Assembly: GCF_014647635.1 (NCBI RefSeq)
Contig: NZ_BMPO01000003.1
Span: 558,001-622,000, forward strand
Source of the DNA: Pseudomonas matsuisoli
Lineage (GTDB): Bacteria > Pseudomonadota > Gammaproteobacteria > Pseudomonadales > Pseudomonadaceae
Direction of reading: 5' to 3'
Length of the DNA: 64,000 nt
Shown here in pieces: positions 9,717 through 19,648 of this stretch (position 1 is its first letter; each line of letters begins with the position of its first letter). Below the pieces are notes generated by a model. That model was not told where the DNA came from and did no database searches. It saw only the letters and a program-made list of their open reading frames with translations. Both the position numbers and the translations under genes were made by a program.

Positions 9717-11345
9717 ATGAACCTACGAAGTCTGAATATTGCTCAGCGGTCAGCGCTGAGTTTTGCCGTCATCACCGTTTTGACCCTCGTCCTTGGGCTG
9801 TTCGCTTATTTACAGATGTCTGGATTGCACAGTGCAGAACAGGACATCGAGACGAACTGGCTACCCAGTATTGAATCCTCAGCCGATATGGACATTCACC
9901 TACAGTCCCTTCGCATCGATAGCCTGCGTACGCTTGCAACCCCGCCGGGTGCCGCGCAAGACGAAATCACCCAGCGCATGCAAAGCAAGCGTGCAACACT
10001 GCTAAAGGATGTCGACCATTACCGCGATACGCTGATTTCCTCCGAAGACGAAGCGCGCCAGTTCGACAAGGTCAGGTCGTCCGTGCAGGCGTACATCAAT
10101 GGGCTGGATAAGCTGGTATCGCTCGATAACAGTAGCCAGGACGCGCAGGCGCTCGATTGGGCGAACAATGGACTACGCGAGCTCGCCAACGCAGTGCAGG
10201 ATTCGCTGAGCGAATTGCGTGATCTGAACAAGCGCGGTGCCGCACAGGCCGGCATATTTGCGCGTGACACCTACGACCGTGGCGTTCAGATCGTTGTCCT
10301 GGTCCTGGTCGCCGTCGTAGCGCTGACGACCCTGTTCGCGTGGCTGCTCACACGCAGCATCGTCACGCCGATCAACGCGTCCCTTCGTGCTGCCGAGTCG
10401 ATCGCTGCCGGTGACCTCAGCCAAGTCATCGAAGCGGACGGTAACGACGAAGCGACACGCATGATGCTGGCGCTCCGCAAGATGCAAGGCAGCTTGCGCG
10501 ATACGATGCAGCAGATCGCCGACTCCTCGACGCAGCTCGCCTCCGCGGCCGAAGAGATGACCGCCGTGACGGAAGAAAGCAACCGCGGGTTGCAGACGCA
10601 AAACAGTGAGATAGAACAAGCCGCCACGGCTGTCACGGAAATGAGTGCGGCGGTTGATGAAGTCGCGCGCAATGCCGTGATGGCTTCCGAGTCCGCGCAG
10701 AGGTCGTCCCAGGCGGCACGCGGCGGCCGGCAGCGCGTAGGCGAAACGCTTACGGCTATTCGCGAGCTGACGAGTCAGGTCCAACAGACCTCGACCGAGA
10801 TCGAGGGACTCGCGGTGCGCTCGAAGGATATCAGCAAGGTGCTGAACGTCATCAGCGGCATTGCCGAACAAACGAACCTGCTCGCGCTGAACGCTGCGAT
10901 CGAAGCTGCGCGTGCTGGCGAACAAGGCCGAGGGTTCGCAGTCGTCGCCGACGAAGTTCGTGCGCTGGCCCATCGCACCCAAACGTCGACGCTGGAGATC
11001 GAAGAAATGATTTCGGCCATCCAGCGGGGTACCGAAGACGCCGCGGTGTCCATGGAGCGAAGCCGAGAAAAAGCCGTGTCGACCAGTCGCTCCGCAGACC
11101 TGGCAGGCCAGGCGCTCGAGGAAATTACCGCGTCAGTGAACCTGATCGAAGAGCGAAACCTGCAAATCGCGACCGCCTCGGAAGAGCAGGCCCATGTCGC
11201 GCGCGAGGTCGACCAGAACCTCGTGCGCATACGTGACCTGTCAATCCAGAGCGCGGCAGGGGCTAATCAGACGTCTGCCGCGAGTAACGAACTGTCGAAC
11301 CTTGCTGTAGCGCTCAATGGCTTGGTGCTGAGGTTCAAACTGTAA
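9717..11345 (+). CDS. Methyl-accepting chemotaxis protein
   Basis: A transmembrane chemoreceptor of 542 residues. The start at 9717 ([11 protein letters not shown]) is chosen because the 13 codons before it do not look like a receptor N-terminus. TM1 is at about residues 12-32, followed by a periplasmic helical sensor domain of the four-helix-bundle type (about 35-185). TM2 ([19 protein letters not shown]) and a HAMP linker follow, then the signalling hairpin with [20 protein letters not shown]. It ends in RFKL without a CheR/CheB-tethering pentapeptide. The ligand is unknown and no other chemotaxis genes are nearby. Confidence 0.93.
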   Translation: MNLRSLNIAQRSALSFAVITVLTLVLGLFAYLQMSGLHSAEQDIETNWLPSIESSADMDIHLQSLRIDSLRTLATPPGAAQDEITQRMQSKRATLLKDVDHYRDTLISSEDEARQFDKVRSSVQAYINGLDKLVSLDNSSQDAQALDWANNGLRELANAVQDSLSELRDLNKRGAAQAGIFARDTYDRGVQIVVLVLVAVVALTTLFAWLLTRSIVTPINASLRAAESIAAGDLSQVIEADGNDEATRMMLALRKMQGSLRDTMQQIADSSTQLASAAEEMTAVTEESNRGLQTQNSEIEQAATAVTEMSAAVDEVARNAVMASESAQRSSQAARGGRQRVGETLTAIRELTSQVQQTSTEIEGLAVRSKDISKVLNVISGIAEQTNLLALNAAIEAARAGEQGRGFAVVADEVRALAHRTQTSTLEIEEMISAIQRGTEDAAVSMERSREKAVSTSRSADLAGQALEEITASVNLIEERNLQIATASEEQAHVAREVDQNLVRIRDLSIQSAAGANQTSAASNELSNLAVALNGLVLRFKL

Positions 11346-11378
11346 TCGCGACCGGTACGCCGATGGGTAGGACTCGGC

Positions 11379-11702
11379 TTATTCAGTGTCCGAAACCGTC
11401 GATCGGTACCAATCGGCATAAGGCGTATTGATCGCCTTATGCCGGTTGTAATCAGGCGCACCATCTGTCCACCACACCTCGCCGCGCTCGCCCAGCGCCA
11501 CTTTTGCTTCATCGACCTGCCGGCGAGCCGCACGTATTGACGACGCATCGTCCTGTGCCTTGGCTTGTTTGACCGCACGCCGGGCATCCATCAGCGTTTT
11601 GACGAGTCGCTCACGCGTCGACTCCGAGAGCGCAGGATTCGTGCATCGCCATAGCGTGCCCTTAACGACGAAGTAGCGGCCGTCAGGCGTCTTTAGATAC
11701 AT
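11379..11702 (-). CDS. Conserved hypothetical protein
   Basis: 107 residues, MYLKTPDGRYFVVKGTLWRC at the start, then a long charged helix rich in Arg, Lys and Ala (about residues 28-72) and the block GEVWWTDGAPDYNRHKA. No signal peptide or membrane span. Short proteins of this kind are common in Pseudomonas and are sometimes labelled 'biopolymer transporter Tol', a name I do not think is supported by its sequence. It converges with the chemoreceptor gene. Confidence 0.7.
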   Translation of the reverse strand: MYLKTPDGRYFVVKGTLWRCTNPALSESTRERLVKTLMDARRAVKQAKAQDDASSIRAARRQVDEAKVALGERGEVWWTDGAPDYNRHKAINTPYADWYRSTVSDTE

Positions 11703-11845
11703 AACGCTATTGGGTTCCCTGTAGGGTAAGCAGTGCCAAGAGCGGTAAAAGAACTGTGGGACCTGAACGAATGGAGTTCGTCATTGCATGGACTATCTAG
11801 CAATACCGATAAGCGGCTGAATTCAAGAAATAGTGTATGTAAACG

Positions 11846-11964
11846 GTTTTTTCACATTTGCCGCACGAACCTTTCACAGGCGCGAGCGTAGCCTTCAAAT
11901 CGCCGGCCCCATCCGGCTCCGATGGTGTGTGATTAAGCCCGCTTCTCGCGGGCTTCTCTTTTTC
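11846..11964 (+). ncRNA. C4-like structured element, copy 2
   Basis: The second copy of the element at 9345-9466. The core 11893-11933 carries the same GCCGG hairpin and GATGGTGTGTGAT tail. In this copy the terminator follows at once, without the 9-nt spacer seen in copy 1. The upstream halves of the two copies are clearly related but more diverged, which fits a structured RNA with a constrained core. It lies just upstream of a chromate-transporter-family gene. Family assignment to C4 antisense RNA is tentative. Confidence 0.45.
11934..11964 (+). terminator. Terminator of C4-like element 2
   Basis: Stem AAGCCCGC / GCGGGCTT with loop TTCTC followed by CTCTTTTT. Confidence 0.85.
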
Positions 11965-12110
11965 TAGCGTTTGGATTCCACGCCTAACGGCAGGCGCAAA
12001 ACGTTCTCCCCGCCGCGTAACAACGAAGTGTGTATCTCGATAAGACCGTGCAGCGACGTGACCGCGTCCTCCGGTTAGCATTCTGGGCATGTCCCCGGCC
12101 AGCCCTGCAC

Positions 12111-13289
12111 ATGACGAAGACGTCTCCTTTCGCGCTATTCCGGATCTTTCTCTTACTCGGGCTTACGTCTTTCGGTGGTCCGACTGCACATATTGCCTTC
12201 TTTCGGACGGCCTTCGTCGAGAAGCGCCGATGGTTCAGCGATGCCGACTTTGCCGAGCTCGTCGCGCTCTGCCAGTTCCTACCTGGCCCCGCGAGCAGCC
12301 AACTCGGATTCGCTATCGGACTGTTCCGCGGCGGCTACCTGGGAGCGCTTTTTAGCTGGATCGCCTTTACGCTTCCGTCCGCAATAGTACTTGTGCTCTT
12401 TGCGTACCTTGCCACCGACTTGCAAGGCCCGCTGGGCCAAGGCCTGGTTCATGGTTTGAAGCTGGCGGCGGTGGCGGTCGTACTGCGTGCCGTCTGGAGC
12501 ATGGCGAGAGGTATCTGCACGGACGCGGCTCGCATCGGCATCGCGCTACTGGCACTGGCCATAACGTTGGCCTGGCCCGAAAGCTGGGCACAGCTGGTCG
12601 TCATCTGCATTGGTGCCCTGCTGGGAAAATGGTTTTGCCAATCCAGCTCGGCGCCCATAGGGCATGAGCTTGGCTTTTCGATTGGACGGGCCAGCGCTTT
12701 CAGCGCTCTGACGTTACATTTATTGCTACTGATAGCCCTTCCAGTACTGGCTGGGCTAGGGCAAGGCGTGGCGCTCGCCGATGCATTTTACCGAAGCGGA
12801 TCGCTGGTATTCGGTGGCGGCCATGTCGTGCTGCCGCTCATCGAAGCGGAAGTGGTCCCGCGGGGCTGGATATCCGCCGATACCTTCGTTCAAGGGTATG
12901 CGGCGGCACAAGCGGTACCGGGACCGCTGTTCACATTCGCCACCTATATCGGGGCCCTCGTGACGCCAAGTCCAAACGGAGTGCTGGGCGCGGCCATCGC
13001 GACCTTGGCCATCTTCCTGCCCGGCATGCTGATACTCCTTGCGGCTCTCCCATTCTGGAACCAGGTGCGGCGCATCCCTAATGCGCGTGCCGCCATCGCA
13101 GGCGTCAGCGCGGCGGTCGTTGGCTTACTCGCAGCTGCGGCGTATCGTCCGGTCTGGACGAGCGCCGTTTCGACAGGCTTAGACGTGGCGCTGTCGATCG
13201 GTGGCGTCCTTCTTCTAAGCGCCTGGAAGTGGCCAGCTTGGGCAGTCGTACTCTGCGTCACAGCCGCTGCGGTACTGCTCGTGCTTTAG
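12111..13289 (+). CDS. chrA: Chromate transporter family protein (ChrA-like)
   Basis: An inner-membrane protein of 392 residues. The frame is open further upstream, but MTKTSPFALFRIFLLLG at 12111 is the natural membrane-protein start. It has two homologous halves of about five spans each. Signatures are FGGPTAHIAFF with LCQFLPGPASSQLG in the first half, and FGGGHVVLPLIE with QAVPGPLFTFATYIG in the second. This is the long two-domain CHR type, known to export chromate by proton-driven antiport. Actual substrate is not shown; CHR proteins without a partner regulator may have other roles. Confidence 0.88.
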   Translation: MTKTSPFALFRIFLLLGLTSFGGPTAHIAFFRTAFVEKRRWFSDADFAELVALCQFLPGPASSQLGFAIGLFRGGYLGALFSWIAFTLPSAIVLVLFAYLATDLQGPLGQGLVHGLKLAAVAVVLRAVWSMARGICTDAARIGIALLALAITLAWPESWAQLVVICIGALLGKWFCQSSSAPIGHELGFSIGRASAFSALTLHLLLLIALPVLAGLGQGVALADAFYRSGSLVFGGGHVVLPLIEAEVVPRGWISADTFVQGYAAAQAVPGPLFTFATYIGALVTPSPNGVLGAAIATLAIFLPGMLILLAALPFWNQVRRIPNARAAIAGVSAAVVGLLAAAAYRPVWTSAVSTGLDVALSIGGVLLLSAWKWPAWAVVLCVTAAAVLLVL

Positions 13290-13407
13290 GGCTAAAAGGT
13301 CTTTCCGCCAGTTTAGAGCGAACAGAACTGGAAGATGCCGGTCATAGCCCCGATTCGGGCCGCAAGCATCTGCCCGTGACGTTGCAGCCATTGACGAAGG
13401 ACAGCAT

Positions 13408-14022
13408 ATGATCAGAAAGGTGGTACTGCTCGGGGCGTTGCTTCCGCTCGCGGCATGGGCGGTGGACGACAAGGAAATCAGAGACTGCGCAGCCAAGACC
13501 AATCTCGTGGAAAGGCTAGGCTGCTATGACGACATCGCCGTGCGTCACAAGCTGTCCCCTGCGCCAGTCGCTGCCGCGCAAACGCTGCCGGCGCCAGACC
13601 CCGGACTTTGGAAAGCCTACAACAGCACCAATCCTGCTGACGGCACGACGGCGTACATTGCTTCGCTAAAGGCGGGCCCGCAGAGCACGACCGAAGGTCA
13701 GGCCGCAGAACTGTGGACGCGCTGCGACGGAGGCAAGATGGAATTCTTCGTCGACTGGGGCTACTTTCTCGGCAGCCGGCAGACCGAAGTCACCTACCGG
13801 CTCGACAGCGAACCCCCGAAGACGACCACATGGACCAGTTCGACCGAAGGCCGGGCAACGTTCTTTCCTGACGCGCCGGTCCCGTACCTCATGCGCATGG
13901 CAACCGCGTCGACCTGGAGCGCGGAAGTCACTCCGTTCGGTGGCAGCCCTATAAAGGCCGTGTTCGATTTGAAAGGCGCTGGCGTTGCGTTTCGCGAATT
14001 GAGAGCCAATTGCGGCTGGTGA
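13408..14022 (+). CDS. VasI/TagO-like secreted protein, copy B
   Basis: 204 residues with a signal peptide ending near AAWA. Like copy A it opens the mature chain with DDKE, then the cysteine pair around VERL (CAAKTNLVERLGCYDD), and ends with AEVTPFGGSPIKAVFDL and NCGW. The two copies align over their whole length, so they are paralogues from a duplication or two acquisitions. The family (PF11319) is best known next to type VI secretion genes, absent here. It stands alone between chrA and the cold-shock gene. Higher GC than copy A by eye. Confidence 0.62.
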   Translation: MIRKVVLLGALLPLAAWAVDDKEIRDCAAKTNLVERLGCYDDIAVRHKLSPAPVAAAQTLPAPDPGLWKAYNSTNPADGTTAYIASLKAGPQSTTEGQAAELWTRCDGGKMEFFVDWGYFLGSRQTEVTYRLDSEPPKTTTWTSSTEGRATFFPDAPVPYLMRMATASTWSAEVTPFGGSPIKAVFDLKGAGVAFRELRANCGW

Positions 14023-14397
14023 TGCCTGTGATGAAGCGGTCAATTCTCGACCTTGGGTCAGACCGCTTCGTGTCGAACCTTCCCAAAGCCCTGTTACCCT
14101 TCACGAAAAAGACGCTCTACCGTAGTACTTTCGTAACCTTTTCCCACCTATCTGCATCCCCACTGGAAACCGCGGATTTCCGTGCTTTTTAGGGGTTGGC
14201 TTTCCAGATCGAATTAGCGTAGAGTGCCTGACACTGTGTTTGCATGGGTCGCTGTGAATCGTGACCTGGTGCAGTAGATCTTCCGATCCGCTACATCCCG
14301 CTCGACTTCTCTTAACTCCTTGCAAAACCCAGTTCCAGACCCTCGGTGCGCGCGCGCGAGGCAGTCACTAACACCAAAGAGTTTCAAGGAATTAAGT
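14023..14397 (+). promoter_or_regulatory. Upstream region of the cold-shock gene
   Basis: 375 bp without a gene, containing the promoter and probably a long 5' untranslated leader, as is usual for cspA-type genes whose mRNA folding senses temperature. I see no unambiguous -35/-10 pair. The A/T-richer block 14085-14230 is the likeliest promoter site. Confidence 0.35.
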
Positions 14398-14610
14398 ATG
14401 TCCAACCGTCAAAACGGCACCGTTAAGTGGTTCAACGATGAGAAAGGCTACGGCTTCATCACCCCTGAGAGCGGTCCGGACCTGTTCGTGCACTTCCGCG
14501 CCATCGAAGGTAACGGCTTCAAGAGCCTGAAAGAAGGCCAGAAAGTGACTTTCGTTGCTGTGCAGGGCCAGAAAGGTATGCAAGCTGATCAAGTCCAACT
14601 CGTTGGCTAA
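14398..14610 (+). CDS. Cold-shock domain protein (CspA family)
   Basis: A 70-residue single OB-fold RNA chaperone. It has both nucleic-acid binding motifs, KGYGFITPE (RNP1 type) and DLFVHFRAI (RNP2 type), and begins [20 protein letters not shown]. The start at 14398 has an AAGGA ribosome site; the upstream 26 open codons are leader. A strong terminator follows 17 nt after the stop, so it is monocistronic. Which Csp paralogue it is cannot be told from sequence. Confidence 0.96.
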   Translation: MSNRQNGTVKWFNDEKGYGFITPESGPDLFVHFRAIEGNGFKSLKEGQKVTFVAVQGQKGMQADQVQLVG

Positions 14611-14626
14611 TTAGCAGCAATACTAG

Positions 14627-14662
14627 AAAAGCCCCCAGTGTTCGCGCACTGGGGGCTTTTTT
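14627..14662. terminator. Bidirectional terminator between csp and lptG
   Basis: A 10-bp stem GCCCCCAGTG / CACTGGGGGC with loop TTCGCG, flanked by AAAA and TTTTTT, able to end transcription from both converging sides. Confidence 0.9.
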
Positions 14663-14716
14663 ATGCCATTGAAAAGGGCTGGCGCAGTGGAGATATCTTC
14701 CCTGCGCCAGCCTCTG

Positions 14717-15778
14717 TTAGCCAGCGCGCCTCAACAAAATACCGCCTGCCACTGCACAAATGGCCGCGGGCACCAGCACTGCGAATAGCGGCGAAAAGTT
14801 GAAGACAAGGCTCGATGGCCCGAGCAGGTCCTGGGTAATTCGAAACACGAATCCCACTACGACACCGGTGAAGATCCGCTGTCCCAACGTGACCGAACGT
14901 AGCGGGCCGAACACGAAGGAAATCGCCATCAGTACCAGCGCCGCCGTGACCAACGGCTGCAATAGTTTGCTCCAGAACGCCAGCATATAGCGTCCGTTAT
15001 TCAATCCCTGATCGGACAGATAGCCCGCATACCCCCATAGCCCCGTCATCGACAGCGCTTCCGGCTCGAGCATTACCGTGCCGAGTAGCTGCGGGTTGAG
15101 CGCAAGGTCCCACTCCTGCGTCGGCTCGCGGACGACTTCCGTCGAATCCCCATTGAAGCGGGTGGTCGTGATGTCCTGCAGACGCCAGTGATCCTGCTGG
15201 AACGTCGCCTCGCGGGCGAAACTGGACCAGAGCAGCTTTCTTTCACCATCGAACTCGTAACGCGTGATGCCCAGCAGCAAACCGTTGGGCTGCACGGAGT
15301 TGATATGGACGAATTGATCGCCCTGGCGGTGCCAGTAACCGTAGCGTGAGCTTTGCGCTTCACCGCCGCCCTGAGCGAGCGAGCGGTCGCCTTGAGCCTT
15401 GTTCTCGGACCATGGCGCCACGTATTCACCGATGAGCACCCCGGCGATGAGCAGGACCAGCATTGGTTTCATGACCGCCCAGACGATACGCCCGATCGAT
15501 ACGCCAGCTGCCCGCATGATGGTCAGCTCACTGTTGCTCGCCAGCGTGCCCAAGCCAATCATGCTTCCAATCAAAGCGGCCATCGGCAACATTTCATAGA
15601 TACGCCGAGGCGCGGTCAGTACGACGTACCAGGCCGCCTCCATCAAACCATAGTCGCCTTTGACGTCGCCCAGCTGATCGATGAAGGCAAACACCAGCGC
15701 CAGCGCCGTGATTACGCCGAGCACCGAAAGGATCGCCATAAAGACGCTGCGCCCAATGTATCCATCCAATTTAGACAT
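14717..15778 (-). CDS. lptG: LPS export ABC transporter permease LptG
   Basis: With LptF and the ATPase LptB2, extracts lipopolysaccharide from the inner membrane into the Lpt bridge. 353 residues in the YjgP/YjgQ family layout: three N-terminal spans, a periplasmic beta-jellyroll domain (about residues 130-265), and three C-terminal spans. The start has a GGAG ribosome site that lies within lptF; lptF's stop overlaps the lptG start by 8 nt. Order lptF-lptG next to pepA matches P. aeruginosa. Confidence 0.95.
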   Translation of the reverse strand: MSKLDGYIGRSVFMAILSVLGVITALALVFAFIDQLGDVKGDYGLMEAAWYVVLTAPRRIYEMLPMAALIGSMIGLGTLASNSELTIMRAAGVSIGRIVWAVMKPMLVLLIAGVLIGEYVAPWSENKAQGDRSLAQGGGEAQSSRYGYWHRQGDQFVHINSVQPNGLLLGITRYEFDGERKLLWSSFAREATFQQDHWRLQDITTTRFNGDSTEVVREPTQEWDLALNPQLLGTVMLEPEALSMTGLWGYAGYLSDQGLNNGRYMLAFWSKLLQPLVTAALVLMAISFVFGPLRSVTLGQRIFTGVVVGFVFRITQDLLGPSSLVFNFSPLFAVLVPAAICAVAGGILLRRAG

Positions 15779-16889
15779 GGCGCACTTCTCCAGCGGAACG
15801 ACGGGCTGCCAAACGCAGTTTCATAGGCTCCCAGTACAACAGCAGCAACCCTATCGCGAGGAACACGATGTGAACGGGCCAGATGCCGACATCGGGCGAC
15901 CAGTGTCCTTTGTCGATAGCTCCCCTGACCGCGATGAGCAGCGATAGATAAACCATGTACAGCAACACGGCGGGAAGCAGCTTGAGGTAACGCCCCTGAC
16001 GCGGGTTGACACGCGCCAACGGCACTGCGATCAGCGTTACCACGAGCACTAATATCGGCAAGGACAGGCGCCATTGGAGTTCAGCCCGATCGCGCGGATC
16101 ATCGCTGCCGATCAACTCTGCGGTTCGGGTGGCCTCGTGCTCACCCACTTCGACGGCCACTTCAGGTCGCGGCAAGAGCACGCCATACGTGTCGTAACGA
16201 ATGACGCGGTAATTGGCCTGCCCCGGCAGGCCGTCATAGCGATAGCCATTTTCGAGAATCAGGTAACGGCTGCCATCCGGCTGGATTTCCTGACGCCCTT
16301 TCTCGGCGACCAGGACCCCAATTCCCTCGCCCTTGCCGCTGCTGGATTCGCGCTTTTCCGAAATGAACACATTGCCAAGCTCACTACGGTCCTGGGAAAG
16401 CTCTTCGGTATAGGTCACTCGCGAGCCGTTGCGCAGCGATTGGAATCGACCCGGCACAAGCGTATCGAACTCGGTCAATGCATCCTGCTCATTGAGAATG
16501 CGTTCGACCGAAGAAATGCCCTGAGGCGTCAACCCCATCGCCAACCAACCCACGAGCAGCGCGATCGCCGTAGCCGGTACCAGCGTATAGGCCGTCAGGC
16601 GCTGTTGGCTCATCCCAGTGGCCGACAGCACGGTCATCTCGCTTTCGAGATACAGCCGGCCATACGCCAACAGAATGCCGAGAAACAAACCCAGCGGCAG
16701 GATGAGCTGCAAGAAGCCCGGCATGCGGTACGCCATGATCAACAGCAGCACGCTCGGATCCAATACCCCCTGCGCCGCTTGGGCGAGGTATTTGATGAAG
16801 CGACCACTCATGATGATCACGAGCAGCACCGCCGTGACGGCACTCAACGTGACCAACATCTCTCTGGACAGGTAGCGGAAAACGATCAA
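15771..16889 (-). CDS. lptF: LPS export ABC transporter permease LptF
   Basis: Partner permease of LptG. I place the start at a TTG at 16889 because the conserved N-terminus (L/M)IVFRYLSREML begins there and an AGAGG ribosome site lies 6 nt upstream. An ATG at 16976 would add 29 residues with no membrane-protein character. The product is 372 residues with the same 3-span / jellyroll / 3-span plan. The segment YLESEMTVLSATGMSQQRL is characteristic. Transcribed away from pepA, and overlaps lptG. Confidence 0.94.
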   Translation of the reverse strand: MIVFRYLSREMLVTLSAVTAVLLVIIMSGRFIKYLAQAAQGVLDPSVLLLIMAYRMPGFLQLILPLGLFLGILLAYGRLYLESEMTVLSATGMSQQRLTAYTLVPATAIALLVGWLAMGLTPQGISSVERILNEQDALTEFDTLVPGRFQSLRNGSRVTYTEELSQDRSELGNVFISEKRESSSGKGEGIGVLVAEKGRQEIQPDGSRYLILENGYRYDGLPGQANYRVIRYDTYGVLLPRPEVAVEVGEHEATRTAELIGSDDPRDRAELQWRLSLPILVLVVTLIAVPLARVNPRQGRYLKLLPAVLLYMVYLSLLIAVRGAIDKGHWSPDVGIWPVHIVFLAIGLLLLYWEPMKLRLAARRSAGEVRHV

Positions 16890-18706
<1,817 letters not shown>

Positions 18707-18713
18707 TAGCCCT

Positions 18714-18745
18714 CCAGATGAGCGCCGATGCTGGCGCTCATCTGG
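18714..18745 (+). repeat. Perfect inverted repeat between pepA and holC
   Basis: CCAGATGAGCGCC and GGCGCTCATCTGG pair perfectly over 13 bp with a 6-nt loop (GATGCT), 8 nt after the pepA stop and 14 nt before the holC start. There is no T-run. It could protect the pepA mRNA 3' end or mask the holC ribosome site. Confidence 0.6.
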
Positions 18746-18759
18746 CCATCGGACTTCAT

Positions 18760-19188
18760 ATGCCGCAAATCGATTTCTACATCCTGCCAACGGCAGAAAC
18801 GGACGCCCGGCTCACTTTCGCCTGCAAACTGACCGAAAAGGCATGGCGCCTTGGCCACCGCGTCTACATTCATTGCCAGGACGGCGAACAGCGAATGCAG
18901 CTGGATGAACGCCTATGGCGATTCAAGGGCGAAGCGTTCATTCCTCACGATGATGCGGAAGTCGCTCCAGATTCGGACGTTGCCTTAGGCGTCGGCGCTC
19001 CCCCCGAGGCTCACCAGGATTTGCTCATCAACCTGACGACCCAGACACCCCCTGCTTTTGAACGCTTTGCTCGGATAGCCGAAATCGTCGTCGAGGACCC
19101 TGTAGTCCGACAAGCGGCACGGCAGAGCTTCCGCTTCTACCGCGAGCGTGGCTATCCTCTGCAAGATCATCGCCTCACGCGCATCTGA
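18760..19188 (+). CDS. holC: DNA polymerase III subunit chi
   Basis: Chi links the clamp-loader (through psi) to single-stranded-DNA-binding protein. 142 residues starting MPQIDFYILPTAETDARL, the typical N-terminus; upstream codons from 18703 are not conserved-looking. Contains the HRVYIHCQDGEQ and LDERLWRF segments of the family. Lies just after pepA and 6 nt before the next small gene. Confidence 0.93.
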   Translation: MPQIDFYILPTAETDARLTFACKLTEKAWRLGHRVYIHCQDGEQRMQLDERLWRFKGEAFIPHDDAEVAPDSDVALGVGAPPEAHQDLLINLTTQTPPAFERFARIAEIVVEDPVVRQAARQSFRFYRERGYPLQDHRLTRI

Positions 19189-19194
19189 CGGGAA

Positions 19195-19572
19195 ATGATG
19201 GAAAATTCAAACGACAAGAAATCCGGCCAATTGCTCGACGACCTCAAATCGATCCGGGACTTGCTGGATAAATATCAGCTAGAGCCGCCACTGCTGACGG
19301 AAAGTGCCGAAGACGATATCCCCGTGCTGTCCGAAGTCGTGGCGAAGGAAGAGCGTCCTGCCCCTGCGCCGGCAGCGCCGGTCGCTCAGCCGACCGAAAT
19401 TTCTGCGCCTGTCGTCAAGCCGGAGCGCCCCGCACCCACGCCACAACGCATCGATGCCGAGTTGCGCAAGACCGCACAGCTTATCCTGCAGGACGTCATC
19501 GACGATTTCGTGCCGCAGATCGAGGCTGAGCTCAAGCGCCGATTGGAAGCACGCATGAAAGAATTGCTTTAA
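19195..19572 (+). CDS. Conserved hypothetical protein downstream of holC
   Basis: 125 residues. The N-terminal helix (LLDDLKSIRDLLDKYQ) and C-terminal helix (LQDVIDDFVPQIEAELKRRL) are joined by a disordered Pro/Ala linker (about residues 50-85). No signal peptide. It corresponds in position to the small gene between holC and valS in P. aeruginosa. Function unknown; the gene order suggests a replication link but nothing in the sequence proves it. Two adjacent ATGs (19195, 19198) are possible starts. Confidence 0.8.
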   Translation: MMENSNDKKSGQLLDDLKSIRDLLDKYQLEPPLLTESAEDDIPVLSEVVAKEERPAPAPAAPVAQPTEISAPVVKPERPAPTPQRIDAELRKTAQLILQDVIDDFVPQIEAELKRRLEARMKELL

Positions 19573-19648
19573 AGCGCGCACTAAGGGGCCTATGGAAACC
19601 TGCGAACGCCGCGGTTTCCATCTGCCCTACCCGCATATTGAGACCGAT

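Larger units (their letters stand above)
11703..12110. other. Leader region of the chrA gene
   Basis: 408 bp without a gene. It holds C4-like element 2 and its terminator (11846-11964), then about 145 bp to the chrA start. The promoter of the divergent gene at 11702 probably also lies here. Confidence 0.5.

Noticed and set aside
7500-14022. Type VI secretion cluster
   Set aside because: Only VasI/TagO-like accessory proteins occur; no sheath, tube, baseplate, TssM or ClpV genes.
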